Of a stretch of 64,000 nt of DNA, positions 27,014-35,666 are shown one piece after another. This DNA comes from Cyclobacterium amurskyense (lineage in GTDB: Bacteria > Bacteroidota > Bacteroidia > Cytophagales > Cyclobacteriaceae), in assembly GCF_001050135.1 (NCBI RefSeq), contig NZ_CP012040.1, forward strand, positions 5,845,001 through 5,909,000. Reading direction: 5' to 3'. Below the pieces are notes generated by a model. That model did not search any database and had not been told where the DNA came from. It was given only the letters and a program-made list of their open reading frames with translations. A program made the position numbers and the translations under genes. Numbering within the stretch: the stretch's first letter is position 1; every line of letters starts with the position of its first letter.

Positions 27014-27775
27014 TTAATCTAATTTTCTAGCCCAAATATTTCTAAAACTAACAGGGTTTCCATGATCCTGAATATGGAATGGCAATTCCTCATCATGGGC
27101 TACATAATGAGGAATACCAATGTATTGTGTCGGACCATGAAGAGTCACATTGTTTTGAACAAGCACCCCATTGTGAAATACCGTAATTCGTGCTGGAGAA
27201 ATCAACATCCCTTTTGAGTCAAAGCGAGGAGCAGTAAAAACAGCATCGTAGGTATTCCACTCACCTGGAGGTCGCATGACATTTGCTAATGGAGGATGTT
27301 GTTTGTAAATACTTGCAGCCTGGCCGTTAGAATAGGTATTATTATCGTAGGAATCCAGAATCTGTAATTCATATTTCCCCATTAAAAAGAAGCCAGAATT
27401 GCCACGTCCTTGCCCATCACCTTTTACAACACTTGGCGAACGCCATTCAATATGTACCTGAACATCACCAAAAACCTCTTTGGTCTTGATGCCTCCCGTT
27501 TTGGCAACTACAGTAAAAACACCATCTTTAACTTCCCATTTAGGAAAACTACCATCCTTCTCACTTACCCAGGCATCCAGGTTATTCCCGTTGAAAAGTA
27601 CAATAGCATCCGCAGGAGGTAGGTGGTTTTCACTACCTGGTGTTACAACTTGTACCACCGGCTCATAAAATTCAGTAGCCTGAGGTGGTAATTTAATTTC
27701 TTTCTCCTGAGCTGTAACAGAAAATGCTCCGGTAACACCCAGGGCTAAAAACAAAGAAAAGAATTTTGATTCCAT
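27014..27775 (-). CDS. DUF1080 / 3-keto-disaccharide hydrolase family protein, secreted
   Basis: 253 residues with a signal peptide (FFSLFLALGVTGAFSVTAQ, cleaved near residue 23). The jelly-roll domain holds the family motifs LFNGNNLDAWVSEKDG (about 61-76), DVQVHIEWRSP (about 104-114) and the NSGFFLMGKYELQILDS stretch (about 126-142). DUF1080 proteins are known or proposed to hydrolyse 3-keto-glycosides. It is the first gene of a pair with the Gfo/Idh oxidoreductase. Confidence 0.92.
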   Translation of the reverse strand: MESKFFSLFLALGVTGAFSVTAQEKEIKLPPQATEFYEPVVQVVTPGSENHLPPADAIVLFNGNNLDAWVSEKDGSFPKWEVKDGVFTVVAKTGGIKTKEVFGDVQVHIEWRSPSVVKGDGQGRGNSGFFLMGKYELQILDSYDNNTYSNGQAASIYKQHPPLANVMRPPGEWNTYDAVFTAPRFDSKGMLISPARITVFHNGVLVQNNVTLHGPTQYIGIPHYVAHDEELPFHIQDHGNPVSFRNIWARKLD

Positions 27776-28054
27776 TGGTATATTTTTGGTTTATAACTAT
27801 GTAATATTCAAATTAAGTGATTTGTACCAGATAAACCCTAATTTAAGGGCATTAATTTTAATTAATACCAATAATTCAATTGATAATAGGTACTGGATTT
27901 CCAATAATAAAAATGATTTAAATCCAGCTTAAATGCTTAAGGTTTCTTTACAGTATTTATTATGATTACTTTTGCTATTCCATCGTCTTAAACCTTCAAT
28001 TATTGTAAAAAACTGTACCTGAAATAGGTTTTTTACTATAATACTCTATTTATT

Positions 28055-29236
28055 ATGAACAACCGACAGTTATTTTTATCTCATTTGGCTCAAACTACCG
28101 ATTTCCCTCTGATGATAGAAATAGAAAAAGCAGAGGGAGTATTTCTTTATGGTTCAAATGGTGAGAAATACATGGATCTTATATCTGGAATTGGAGTAAG
28201 TAATATTGGTCATCGTCATCCAAATGTGTTGGCAGCAATTCACGATCAACTTGACAAATACCTACATTTAATGGTGTACGGGGAATACGTTCAGCAACCC
28301 CAAACCCTTCTAGCCCAGGCATTAGTCAACACATTACCAGATTCGTTAAACAATGTATACCTGGTCAATAGTGGTAGTGAAGCCATAGAAGGGGCTTTAA
28401 AACTGGCAAAAAGATTTAATAACCGAAGGGAAATTATTTCATGTGTAGATGCCTATCATGGTTCTTCTCATGGGGCCTTGTCTGTTGGGGGAAATGAACT
28501 CTTCAAACGGGCTTACCGACCCTTGCTACCAGGAATAAGAAACATAAACTATGGAGCGATAGAGCAACTAGAGCATATCACTACAGATACTTCCGCTATA
28601 ATCTTAGAGACCATACAAGGTGAAGCTGGAGTAAGAATCGCAGACAAGGAATATTTTATGGCTTTGCGTGAAAAGTGTAACCAAACTGGTACACTACTAA
28701 TTATGGATGAAGTCCAAACTGGTTTTGGAAGAACAGGTAAATTTTGGGCTTTTGAACATTTCAACATCGTGCCAGATATAGTGGTTTGCGCCAAAGGAAT
28801 GGGAGGTGGTATGCCAATCGGTGCATTTGTTACATCGAAAAAGATCATGGATGTGTTTAAGGAAAACCCACTACTGGGACACATTACTACATTTGGAGGA
28901 CACCCTGTGAGTGCTGCAGCTTCTTTAGCAACCATTCAAACAATAACAGAGGGCAATTTAATCGAACAAGTAGAGGAAAAAGCAACAATGTTTAAACGTT
29001 TGTTAGTCCATCCAAAAATTAAAGAGATAAGAAGCAAAGGCTTAATGATGGCTGTGGCTTTTGATTCATTTGAAGTGTTAAAACCAATAATAGACCGCTG
29101 CATAGATAATGGGGTCATAACAGACTGGTTCTTATATTGTGATAATGCCATGCGTATCGCTCCACCACTTACCATAAATTTTGAAGAGATACAGGAAGCT
29201 TGTCAATGTATTTTACAATCCATTAATGAGGATTAA
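28055..29236 (+). CDS. Class III PLP-dependent aminotransferase (acetylornithine/ornithine aminotransferase-like)
   Basis: 393 residues. Visible landmarks: GEKYMDLISGIGVSNIGHRH (about 30-49), NSGSEAIEGALKLAKRF (about 110-126), IIDEVQ-type MDEVQTGFGRTGKFWAFEH (about 218-236), and VCAKGMGGGMPIGAF (about 246-260) with the PLP-binding Lys. The family includes ArgD, ornithine and 4-aminobutyrate aminotransferases; the substrate is not decidable here. Isolated, with no arginine genes alongside. Confidence 0.9.
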   Translation: MNNRQLFLSHLAQTTDFPLMIEIEKAEGVFLYGSNGEKYMDLISGIGVSNIGHRHPNVLAAIHDQLDKYLHLMVYGEYVQQPQTLLAQALVNTLPDSLNNVYLVNSGSEAIEGALKLAKRFNNRREIISCVDAYHGSSHGALSVGGNELFKRAYRPLLPGIRNINYGAIEQLEHITTDTSAIILETIQGEAGVRIADKEYFMALREKCNQTGTLLIMDEVQTGFGRTGKFWAFEHFNIVPDIVVCAKGMGGGMPIGAFVTSKKIMDVFKENPLLGHITTFGGHPVSAAASLATIQTITEGNLIEQVEEKATMFKRLLVHPKIKEIRSKGLMMAVAFDSFEVLKPIIDRCIDNGVITDWFLYCDNAMRIAPPLTINFEEIQEACQCILQSINED

Positions 29237-29581
29237 TGATAGTCAATTGTAACAGACTTGTCAATTCCCATATCTAAATTCAACAAAACAATATAACCAA
29301 AAGAATATCAATCTATTAAATAACAAAATACAATAGCAACACTCTTAGAAACCCAAGCTACAATAAAGTGAAATGGTTGTAAATATTTCGGGTTAAATAG
29401 ATAGTGAAAATTTATAAATTTTGCTCTTTTATAAATCACTATTCTTTGTATTAAATTATTGTCTGCAAATGATTTGCAGATTCTACTGAGAGCAAATAGA
29501 CAAAACTTTTAAATTTTGTTTAATTTGCAGAGAAATTGGTTATTCACGAATAGATTAATTAAAAAATTAACAAATTGCATT
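29237..29581. other. AT-rich intergenic region with a solo repeat end
   Basis: No ORF. At 29383-29396 the sequence ATATTTCGGGTTAA is a 14-base perfect match (reverse complement) to the left end plus flank of repeat copy A, with no further element sequence. Otherwise nothing recognised. Confidence 0.4.
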
Positions 29582-30181
29582 ATGATGATTCGCTATTTTT
29601 TGTTCACCTTATTTTTATCCCTAAGCTTTACCCTTTCGGCTCAGGAACAACCTGCTCCAACTACAACTGAATTGGAAAATGGTACAATAGAGCAACAATT
29701 TGACTACTTGAAGAAGGTATCTACCAATTATCAAGAGTACAAAGTAATTAAATTGCGTTCACTTGAAAAACTGCAAACAAACATATTGGACTCTATCAAA
29801 GGATACCAATCTACCATACAGGAATTAAAAAGTACACTGCAAGAAAACAAAAAGCAAATAGACGATTTGAATCAGCGTCTTACAACTACCAAGGCTGATT
29901 TTGATCGAGCAGTTGAAGAAAAAGACAGCTTTAGTATTTTTGGCATGTTATTGCATAAGACTTTTTACAGCAATTTGGTATGGGGAATAATTATACTCTT
30001 GATAATAATTTTAGTGATTTCTTATTTCCGCTTTAAAAGAAGTCATCAAGTAACCGCCGAAACACAACAAAGTCTTGAGGATCTCCGTGAAGAGTTTGAA
30101 TTACACCGTAGAAATACTTTAGAAAGAGAACGAAAACTTAATCGTCAATTGGTTGATGCATTAAACAACAAAGATTCATGA
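29582..30181 (+). CDS. Secreted/membrane coiled-coil protein of unknown function
   Basis: About 199 residues. Signal peptide MMIRYFLFTLFLSLSF to SAQ (about 22), a long coiled coil (about 45-120, IKGYQSTIQELKSTLQENKK), one TM helix (NLVWGIIILLIIILVISYF, about 137-155), then a second charged helix in the cytoplasm. The frame opens at a TTG at 29516; the ATG at 29582 directly starts the signal peptide. From memory, similar Bacteroidota proteins are sometimes labelled tRNA (guanine-N1)-methyltransferase; nothing here resembles TrmD. The stop overlaps the next gene's ATG by 4 bp. Confidence 0.8.
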   Translation: MMIRYFLFTLFLSLSFTLSAQEQPAPTTTELENGTIEQQFDYLKKVSTNYQEYKVIKLRSLEKLQTNILDSIKGYQSTIQELKSTLQENKKQIDDLNQRLTTTKADFDRAVEEKDSFSIFGMLLHKTFYSNLVWGIIILLIIILVISYFRFKRSHQVTAETQQSLEDLREEFELHRRNTLERERKLNRQLVDALNNKDS

Positions 30182-30696
30182 AAACCATTGCTATAGATAT
30201 GGACGGTGTTCTAGCCGATGTTTATCAGCAATTTATTGATATGCATTTAGCAGAAAGCGGCATAACCTTAGAAAGGAATGACATGGTGGGAAAGGCTGAA
30301 GCAGAAGCTTTTCCACACCTTTTAAAACATGTAAACTCCAATGGCTTTTTTGAAACAGCCCCATTAATGGCAGGAAGTCAACAAGCGCTTAAAGAATTGT
30401 CTAAACATTACCGCCTATTTATTGTATCGGCTGCTACTGAATTTCCATTAAGTCTTGCCGAAAAACACAGCTGGCTAGGGAAACACTTCCCATTTATAAC
30501 ATGGCAACAAATGGTGTTTTGTGGCTCAAAGGAGATAATCAAGACAGATATAATGATTGATGATCATTTTAAAAACCTTGATGTTTTCGAAGGGAAAACT
30601 TTTCTATATACCCAACCTCATAATGAAAATGCCAGCCCTGGAAAACATCAAAGGGTAAACGATTGGCAAGAAATTCAAAAAATATTATTGCCCTAA
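30178..30696 (+). CDS. 5'(3')-deoxyribonucleotidase-like HAD phosphatase
   Basis: 172 residues. HAD motif I is AIDMDGVLADVYQQFI (residues 4-19, nucleophile Asp), motif II VSAATE (about 79) and the C-terminal acidic motif IMIDDHFKN (about 124). This layout matches the NT5C family of small deoxyribonucleotidases, which dephosphorylate deoxynucleoside monophosphates. Coupled to the coiled-coil membrane gene by an ATGA overlap. No terminator of its own; repeat copy D begins about 126 bp after. Confidence 0.87.
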   Translation: MKTIAIDMDGVLADVYQQFIDMHLAESGITLERNDMVGKAEAEAFPHLLKHVNSNGFFETAPLMAGSQQALKELSKHYRLFIVSAATEFPLSLAEKHSWLGKHFPFITWQQMVFCGSKEIIKTDIMIDDHFKNLDVFEGKTFLYTQPHNENASPGKHQRVNDWQEIQKILLP

Positions 30697-30822
30697 AACA
30701 CAAAGTCTCAATAGATCACACATATCACCGTATCTAAAACTTTAATAAAATATTCGGTAGTTAATTAAGGGAATTGGTCGGATTTAGCACAAAACATTAC
30801 TTATTGTTATGGAAGAATTCCA

Positions 30823-31040
30823 TTTAACCCGGATTATGTAATAGAATTTCTCCGTCCTGACAATAGTCAGGGGTGAAGCCTGTCCCGTGTTTACGGGAAG
30901 TGTTGCAATCGCAAGAAAATCAGGCTGTTTGGAGATTTTAGCATAGCACCGCTTTGGTGAAATTGAAAACAGCAACGAAGTGGCTAATTTTAAAGCGATT
31001 TCAGTACGTAATAGAATGTCTATTGCATATTTCGGGTTTA
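30823..31040 (-). repeat. Dispersed 210-bp MITE-like element, copy D (reverse orientation)
   Basis: Core about 30827-31036, flanked by TTTA on both sides. On the + strand it begins ACCCGGATTATGTAATAG and ends CTATTGCATATTTCGGG. CCTGAC/GTCAGG and CCCGT/ACGGG hairpins are intact; the inner CATAGC/GCTATG stem has one mismatch (GCTTTG). It lies in the convergent gap between the deoxyribonucleotidase and cold-shock genes. Confidence 0.9.
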
Positions 31041-31094
31041 AGTAGCAACCTTAGGGTGGTTGCGAAAATTCTTCTCAAGGCTTTAGATTCCATA

Positions 31095-31152
31095 TAAAAA
31101 AAAATTCCACCCTTATAAAAACCAGATAACGATTTTTCTTGGATGGAATTTA
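31095..31152 (-). terminator. Probable terminator of the cold-shock gene
   Basis: On the minus strand AAATTCCATCC (31141-31152 region) pairs with GGGTGGAATTT (31102-31112 region), one mismatch, with a long loop, followed by a T run. It has a longer loop than a classic terminator. Confidence 0.55.
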
Positions 31153-31256
31153 AAAATTTGTGCCTTTTGGCAAATGTATTACTTAAGCAAAGAAAGGATA
31201 GATCAATAATTTTTCCAGATCTAAGCAATAAGCCTTTATATAAAATGATTTAATCG

Positions 31257-31715
31257 TTAGGTAGCCAATTTTACATCAATGGCACTTAAACCCTTAGGAG
31301 TTTTCTCAGTTTCGAAGGTAACTTGATCATTTTCTCTTACATCATCAACCAATCCTTTCACATGGACAAATATGCTGTCCTGAGATTCCAAGTCTTTAAT
31401 AAACCCATATCCCTTTGATTCATTGAAAAAAGTAACTTTACCTTTTCTTCTAAGATCTTCCGGATCTATAGGGGCTTGCTTAGACACACTTACTTCAATG
31501 TCCTCAAGCTCAATTTTTTTCTTCTTAACTGTAGGATCAGGAGGCGTTGAAGTGATATTCCCATCTTCGTCTACATAGGCAATCATATCATCCAGGTCTC
31601 CTCCTTTATTGGAATTGGATTTCCTTACCTCTTTTTTTTCTTCCTTCTCTTTCTTCTTCCTTAATCTTTTTTTCTCTTTTTCTTTTTTGTTAAAAGTTTC
31701 TTTCGATTTTGCCAT
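31257..31715 (-). CDS. Cold-shock domain protein with basic N-terminal extension
   Basis: 152 residues. The C-terminal 65 residues form a cold-shock domain with RNP1 as KGYGFIKD (about 113) and RNP2 as SIFVHVK (about 126). The N-terminal half is a Lys/Glu/Arg-rich, probably disordered or helical segment (FNKKEKEKKRLRKKKEKEEK) followed by an acidic linker. A single-stranded RNA/DNA binder likely acting as RNA chaperone; the extension would add nonspecific RNA contacts (inference). Twice the length of a standard CspA. Confidence 0.9.
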   Translation of the reverse strand: MAKSKETFNKKEKEKKRLRKKKEKEEKKEVRKSNSNKGGDLDDMIAYVDEDGNITSTPPDPTVKKKKIELEDIEVSVSKQAPIDPEDLRRKGKVTFFNESKGYGFIKDLESQDSIFVHVKGLVDDVRENDQVTFETEKTPKGLSAIDVKLAT

Positions 31716-32216
31716 AAATTATTTTTTGTTCTTACGTTTGTTTCATCCAGACATTAACCCGATCTTCTAATAAATGCCTCCCAAATAATTGAAGATACTT
31801 TCATTTGGAAGAGCAAGAGATCCGAAAAAAATCCAATTCAATCCGGTACTATCTCCAAGATAATTGGGTATTTTTTCTCTGGGTAGGTACAAATTTGGCC
31901 AAAATAATGGATTTTTCCTATTTCATCTCATTAATATATTTTTTAAATCACCTTCTAAACTGCTATTAACGAAATTTAACCCTGTAATTAAATTATTATT
32001 GATCAGACAAGGGTAAATCACATCAAATCCAGCGGATTAGGACTGGAGTATTAAAAACACTGAATTAAAATTTTATCGGCAAAATGATAATGGGTTTTCA
32101 TGTTAAAAAAGAAGAATTATCGTATTTTCGGGATTGGAGAATTCGAAAATTCTTTGAAACCTTAGCCAATACTTCAATTAGAAGTAATATTAAATTTTAA
32201 CCAAAATCATTAATCA
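31716..32216. other. Long divergent intergenic region (cold-shock / esterase)
   Basis: Five hundred bases, AT-rich, no ORF. It includes the likely long leader of the cold-shock gene. TACGTTTG at 31733-31740 fits a -7 box on the + strand but points to no gene for nearly 500 bases. No exact -7 box for the minus gene was found. Confidence 0.35.
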
Positions 32217-33500
32217 ATGAAAAATTGCTATCCCTTATTACTTTTCGTTGGTCTGATCTTCAGCCAACTAGCCTTGGGACAATCCCAACAAGGCCAGCTT
32301 ATCAGAATTATGGTAAGCCCCTCCAAAGCAGACATGATTTACCAAAAAGGTGATAACATTTCATTTGATGTAGCAGTATATAAGTTTGGTCAATTGGTAG
32401 AGGGTGCAGAAATAGAATATGAAATTGGACCAGAAAAAATGGAGCCTGTATTAACAGGTAACAGCACCCTGAAAAAAGGAACTACCACCTTGAAAGGCGG
32501 AAAACTTAGCGTGCCAGGGTTTATAAGATGTAAGGTCACGTACAAAGAAAATGGAAAAACTTATAGCAACACAGGCACTGCAGGAATTGCACCATTGGAC
32601 ATTCAACCAACCACTACCTTACCAAAGGATTTTGAGGAGTTTTGGGAAGAAGGTAAAAATGCATTAAAAGGCATTCCTTTGGAGCCTGTGCTAACACTTA
32701 TACCAGAGCGCTCTACCCACCACACAAATGTTTACCATGTGTCCTTTAGCAACATTAGCGGTAAAATTTACGGCATATTAACCAAGCCTAAGAAACCTGG
32801 AAAATACCCGGCTATTCTACATGTTCCAGGAGCAGGGATCAGACCCTATTATGGCGCCAATATTAACCAGGATGTAATCGCTTTACAGATTGGTATTCAT
32901 GGGATTCCTGTTGACCAATATGAATCTTCGTTATACAAAGATTTAGGTGCTGGTGCATTGTCTAACTACAATAGAATATTTCTTGATGACAAAGACAAAT
33001 ACTACTACAAGAGAGTATATTTAGGTTGTGTAAGGGCTGTTGATTTTATATTTGCACAAGAAGAATTTGATGGTGAAAATATTGGTGTGATGGGGGGAAG
33101 CCAAGGAGGTGCTCTATCCATTATTACTGCAGGTTTGGACGATAGGATTAAATACTTGGTAAGCTACTACCCAGCCCTTTCAGATCTTACTGGATACCTA
33201 CATGGTAGAGCAGGAGGATGGCCTCATTTATTTAGAGATGAATGGAGCAATAAGGCAGAGAAAATTGAAACCTCAAAATATTATGATGTAGTTAATTTTG
33301 CAAGGTTTGTTAAAGTTCCTGGATTTTACTCTTGGGGATTTAATGACAATGTTTGTCCTCCTACCTCCATGTATTCAGCATTTAATGTAGTGCCTGGAAA
33401 GAAAGAATTGTCACTCTATCATGATGCGTCTCATTGGCGTTATGCAGAACAAAGTGAAGAAGGTCACAATTGGTTGGTCCAAAAAATTGGTACCAAATAA
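32217..33500 (+). CDS. Secreted acetylxylan esterase (AXE1/CE7-like) alpha/beta hydrolase
   Basis: 427 residues. Signal peptide to about residue 21 (SQLALGQ), an N-terminal beta-sandwich of about 110 residues (ISFDVAVYKFGQLVEGAEI), then the hydrolase: GVMGGSQGGALSIITAGLD (nucleophile Ser, about 294-312), FNDNVCPP (Asp, about 379) and HDASHW (His, about 402). CE7 enzymes deacetylate xylo-oligosaccharides and cephalosporin C. The extra N-terminal domain is common in Bacteroidota members. A strong terminator follows. Confidence 0.87.
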   Translation: MKNCYPLLLFVGLIFSQLALGQSQQGQLIRIMVSPSKADMIYQKGDNISFDVAVYKFGQLVEGAEIEYEIGPEKMEPVLTGNSTLKKGTTTLKGGKLSVPGFIRCKVTYKENGKTYSNTGTAGIAPLDIQPTTTLPKDFEEFWEEGKNALKGIPLEPVLTLIPERSTHHTNVYHVSFSNISGKIYGILTKPKKPGKYPAILHVPGAGIRPYYGANINQDVIALQIGIHGIPVDQYESSLYKDLGAGALSNYNRIFLDDKDKYYYKRVYLGCVRAVDFIFAQEEFDGENIGVMGGSQGGALSIITAGLDDRIKYLVSYYPALSDLTGYLHGRAGGWPHLFRDEWSNKAEKIETSKYYDVVNFARFVKVPGFYSWGFNDNVCPPTSMYSAFNVVPGKKELSLYHDASHWRYAEQSEEGHNWLVQKIGTK

Positions 33501-33515
33501 TCTTTGACTTTAAGC

Positions 33516-33552
33516 GAAAAATGCCTGAAAATATTAATTTTCAGGCATTTTC
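33516..33552 (+). terminator. Terminator of the acetylxylan-esterase gene
   Basis: Stem GAAAATGCCTGAAAAT (ending at 33532) with ATTTTCAGGCATTTTC (33537-33552), near-perfect, short loop. Repeat copy E starts 2 bp later. Confidence 0.88.
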
Positions 33553-33554
33553 TA

Positions 33555-33772
33555 TTTAACCCTGATTATGTAATAGGATTTCTCCGTCCTGACAATAGTC
33601 AGGGGTGAAGCCTGTCCCGTGTTAACGGGAAGTGTTGCAATCGCAAGAAAATCAGACTGTTTGGAGATTTTAGCATAGCACCGCTATGGTGAAATTGAAA
33701 ACAGCAACGAAGTGGCTGATTTCAAAGCGATTTCAGCACGAAATAGAATGTCTATTGCATATTTCGGGTTTA
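33555..33772 (-). repeat. Dispersed 210-bp MITE-like element, copy E (reverse orientation)
   Basis: Core about 33559-33768, flanked by TTTA on both sides. + strand ends are ACCCTGATTATGTAATAG and CTATTGCATATTTCGGG. Internal hairpins are kept, including CATAGC/GCTATG. It lies directly behind the terminator of the esterase gene and in front of the 3' end of the convergent FAD oxidoreductase gene, which has no terminator of its own. Confidence 0.9.
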
Positions 33773-33909
33773 AGCTATATTCTAATTATTGACATGTGTC
33801 TATCAATGGCCAACTTGTTAAATTGGAGATTAAAAATTTGCTTATTAGGGCAAAAGTTGAGTACAATTTATAAGCACTAAAGTTTAAGCATTAGCGTGAT
33901 CTATTTATT

Positions 33910-35634
33910 TCAATCTGGCCAAGAAGTCTCTATACCTTGGGACCTTACAAAAGCCTGAAACTCTTTTAGAAGCTCACTGTTTTCTCTTATCGTTTTTGGA
34001 CTTACTCCCTTAGTAATGGCAAAAGGAACTAGCATTCCTGCAGCCTCTCCAATACTCCATTCTACTGGATGTAATCGATAACAACCATTAGTTATATGTG
34101 TCGTACCAATATTTTTATTGGCTGGTAAAAGGTTTTCTGTTTCCTGAGGTATCAATGCGCCTAAAGGTATCTGAAATGGCAAGGAGGCAAAATCAATATA
34201 ATTATCCCCTTCACTGCTCGGGTGAAGATCAATATGATAATAGCCAATACCTACGCTATCGTAGAATTCGGCTGCTTTTAAATCCTTCCCTTCAAGTCCT
34301 GATACTTGGGAACGCTGTTCTGCACCTACATGCTCCTCTAACACTGTAAACAGCGCTTTAATCCGCCTAGACTCCCTTACATAAGGGTATTTCGCCAAAC
34401 CATCTTCTGTCCCCATTAAGTCATTTCTTAGTCTAAGCCCAGGCCATCCTTTGCCACCATCAGGTCTTGGCGCCTCAGTTTGTAACCAATACAGTAAAGA
34501 CAAACTTTGCTGTTTACTTGCCTCTATGTGCTTTTTAAATTCAGCCTCACTAACATCAACTATATTTCCAGAGACATAATCATTTTGTGGCCAGTTAACC
34601 AAAGTTGCATCTCCTTGGTAGAAACCTGGCTGGTGATTTCCCTGAAAAATGATTTTGCGGTAAACCATCAGGTTTAGCTTATTGCCAGTCTTAATACCTT
34701 CAGGATGAAAACCAAGTTCTTTGGGTTGCACATCTTTAGGATTACTGTAATTCAATTCAAGCATCTTCCCGGCCCATGGAGGGTTCATCTGAGGTGTAAA
34801 ATCTCTCCAGTAGTCATAATCTGAAGGTTTAGGAATTGTCCAGTCCTCCCCCTTCACATAATCCATGGCAAAACACATTGTGAAGGATTGGTTGTTATTG
34901 GGTCTATGGGTCACTCCGGCATGGAATTCGCCAGTATCAGCCTTGGCCTCACTCCCTGTAATATAGGCTGTTCCTGTCAAAGGAAGTAAATCACCCAGCT
35001 CAGTAGCGTCTACAAAATAAGCCCCTTCCAAAAGCACATCCTTATTAGTTATCAAGTTTTTAGCAATCAAAGCCTGCACTTTTTTGCCTGTTACTTTGGC
35101 AGAATTCACTTTGTGATGCTTCAACAAAATAAGTTTGCGAGCACTTTCATAGGCAGCAAACATTTCCTGTAAAACCATATGCCCCACTTTGGGTTCAAAG
35201 CAAAGACGAGAAACAGAACCCCCTCCTGGATTAAGCCTCTTGTTGGCCGCTGCTTCCTTAGTCAGGGGGTAATACCTTTTGTAATAATCTCTGATTTTCT
35301 CTCTAAAAATTCTATACAACTCAGGAGCCCCATGTGTTTCAATCCATTTGTGTTCATCCGGTGGCACTCCTTGTTGCGAAAGCTGTCCTCCCAACCAATC
35401 CGTTTCTTCGGTCATTACCACCGTCAAACCATTTCTAAGTGCAGCAAAGGCTGCAGAACATCCTCCTAAGCCTGCGCCTGCTATTATAAGATCAGCTTTT
35501 AAAGTTTTACCATTTTCATTTATGTTCACACTTTTCCTACTTTGACTAGCGTGAACCGGAATACCTGTAAGTGTGGCTGAAGCGATGGTACCTCCGCCCA
35601 ACACCACCTTCCCCATAAAGTTTCTTCTATTCAT
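33910..35634 (-). CDS. Tat-exported FAD-dependent oxidoreductase (PF12831-like)
   Basis: 574 residues. Leader MNRRNFMGKVVLGGGTIASA with twin Arg. FAD-binding Rossmann motif ADLIIAGAGLGGCSAAFAAL (about 48-67), then TEETDWLGGQLSQQGVPPDE (about 75-94), both characteristic of the FAD_oxidored family linked with polysaccharide degradation in Bacteroidota. Near the C-terminus NIGTTHITNGCYRLHPVEW and SIGEAAGMLVPFA complete the FAD site. The substrate is unknown. It is the last gene of a three-gene sugar cluster with an AGE epimerase and an MFS porter. Confidence 0.9.
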   Translation of the reverse strand: MNRRNFMGKVVLGGGTIASATLTGIPVHASQSRKSVNINENGKTLKADLIIAGAGLGGCSAAFAALRNGLTVVMTEETDWLGGQLSQQGVPPDEHKWIETHGAPELYRIFREKIRDYYKRYYPLTKEAAANKRLNPGGGSVSRLCFEPKVGHMVLQEMFAAYESARKLILLKHHKVNSAKVTGKKVQALIAKNLITNKDVLLEGAYFVDATELGDLLPLTGTAYITGSEAKADTGEFHAGVTHRPNNNQSFTMCFAMDYVKGEDWTIPKPSDYDYWRDFTPQMNPPWAGKMLELNYSNPKDVQPKELGFHPEGIKTGNKLNLMVYRKIIFQGNHQPGFYQGDATLVNWPQNDYVSGNIVDVSEAEFKKHIEASKQQSLSLLYWLQTEAPRPDGGKGWPGLRLRNDLMGTEDGLAKYPYVRESRRIKALFTVLEEHVGAEQRSQVSGLEGKDLKAAEFYDSVGIGYYHIDLHPSSEGDNYIDFASLPFQIPLGALIPQETENLLPANKNIGTTHITNGCYRLHPVEWSIGEAAGMLVPFAITKGVSPKTIRENSELLKEFQAFVRSQGIETSWPD

Positions 35635-35666
35635 TTTATCTTAAAGACTTAAAATTGAACGTTAAA

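Noticed and set aside
30784..30975. 63-codon ORF across repeat copy D
   Set aside because: Lies inside the repeat and reads through its hairpins; not matched by an open frame in the other copies.
31733..31740. Promoter TACGTTTG on the + strand in the cold-shock/esterase gap
   Set aside because: It fits the -7 consensus but has no -33 box at proper spacing and no gene within nearly 500 bases; likely chance in AT-rich DNA.
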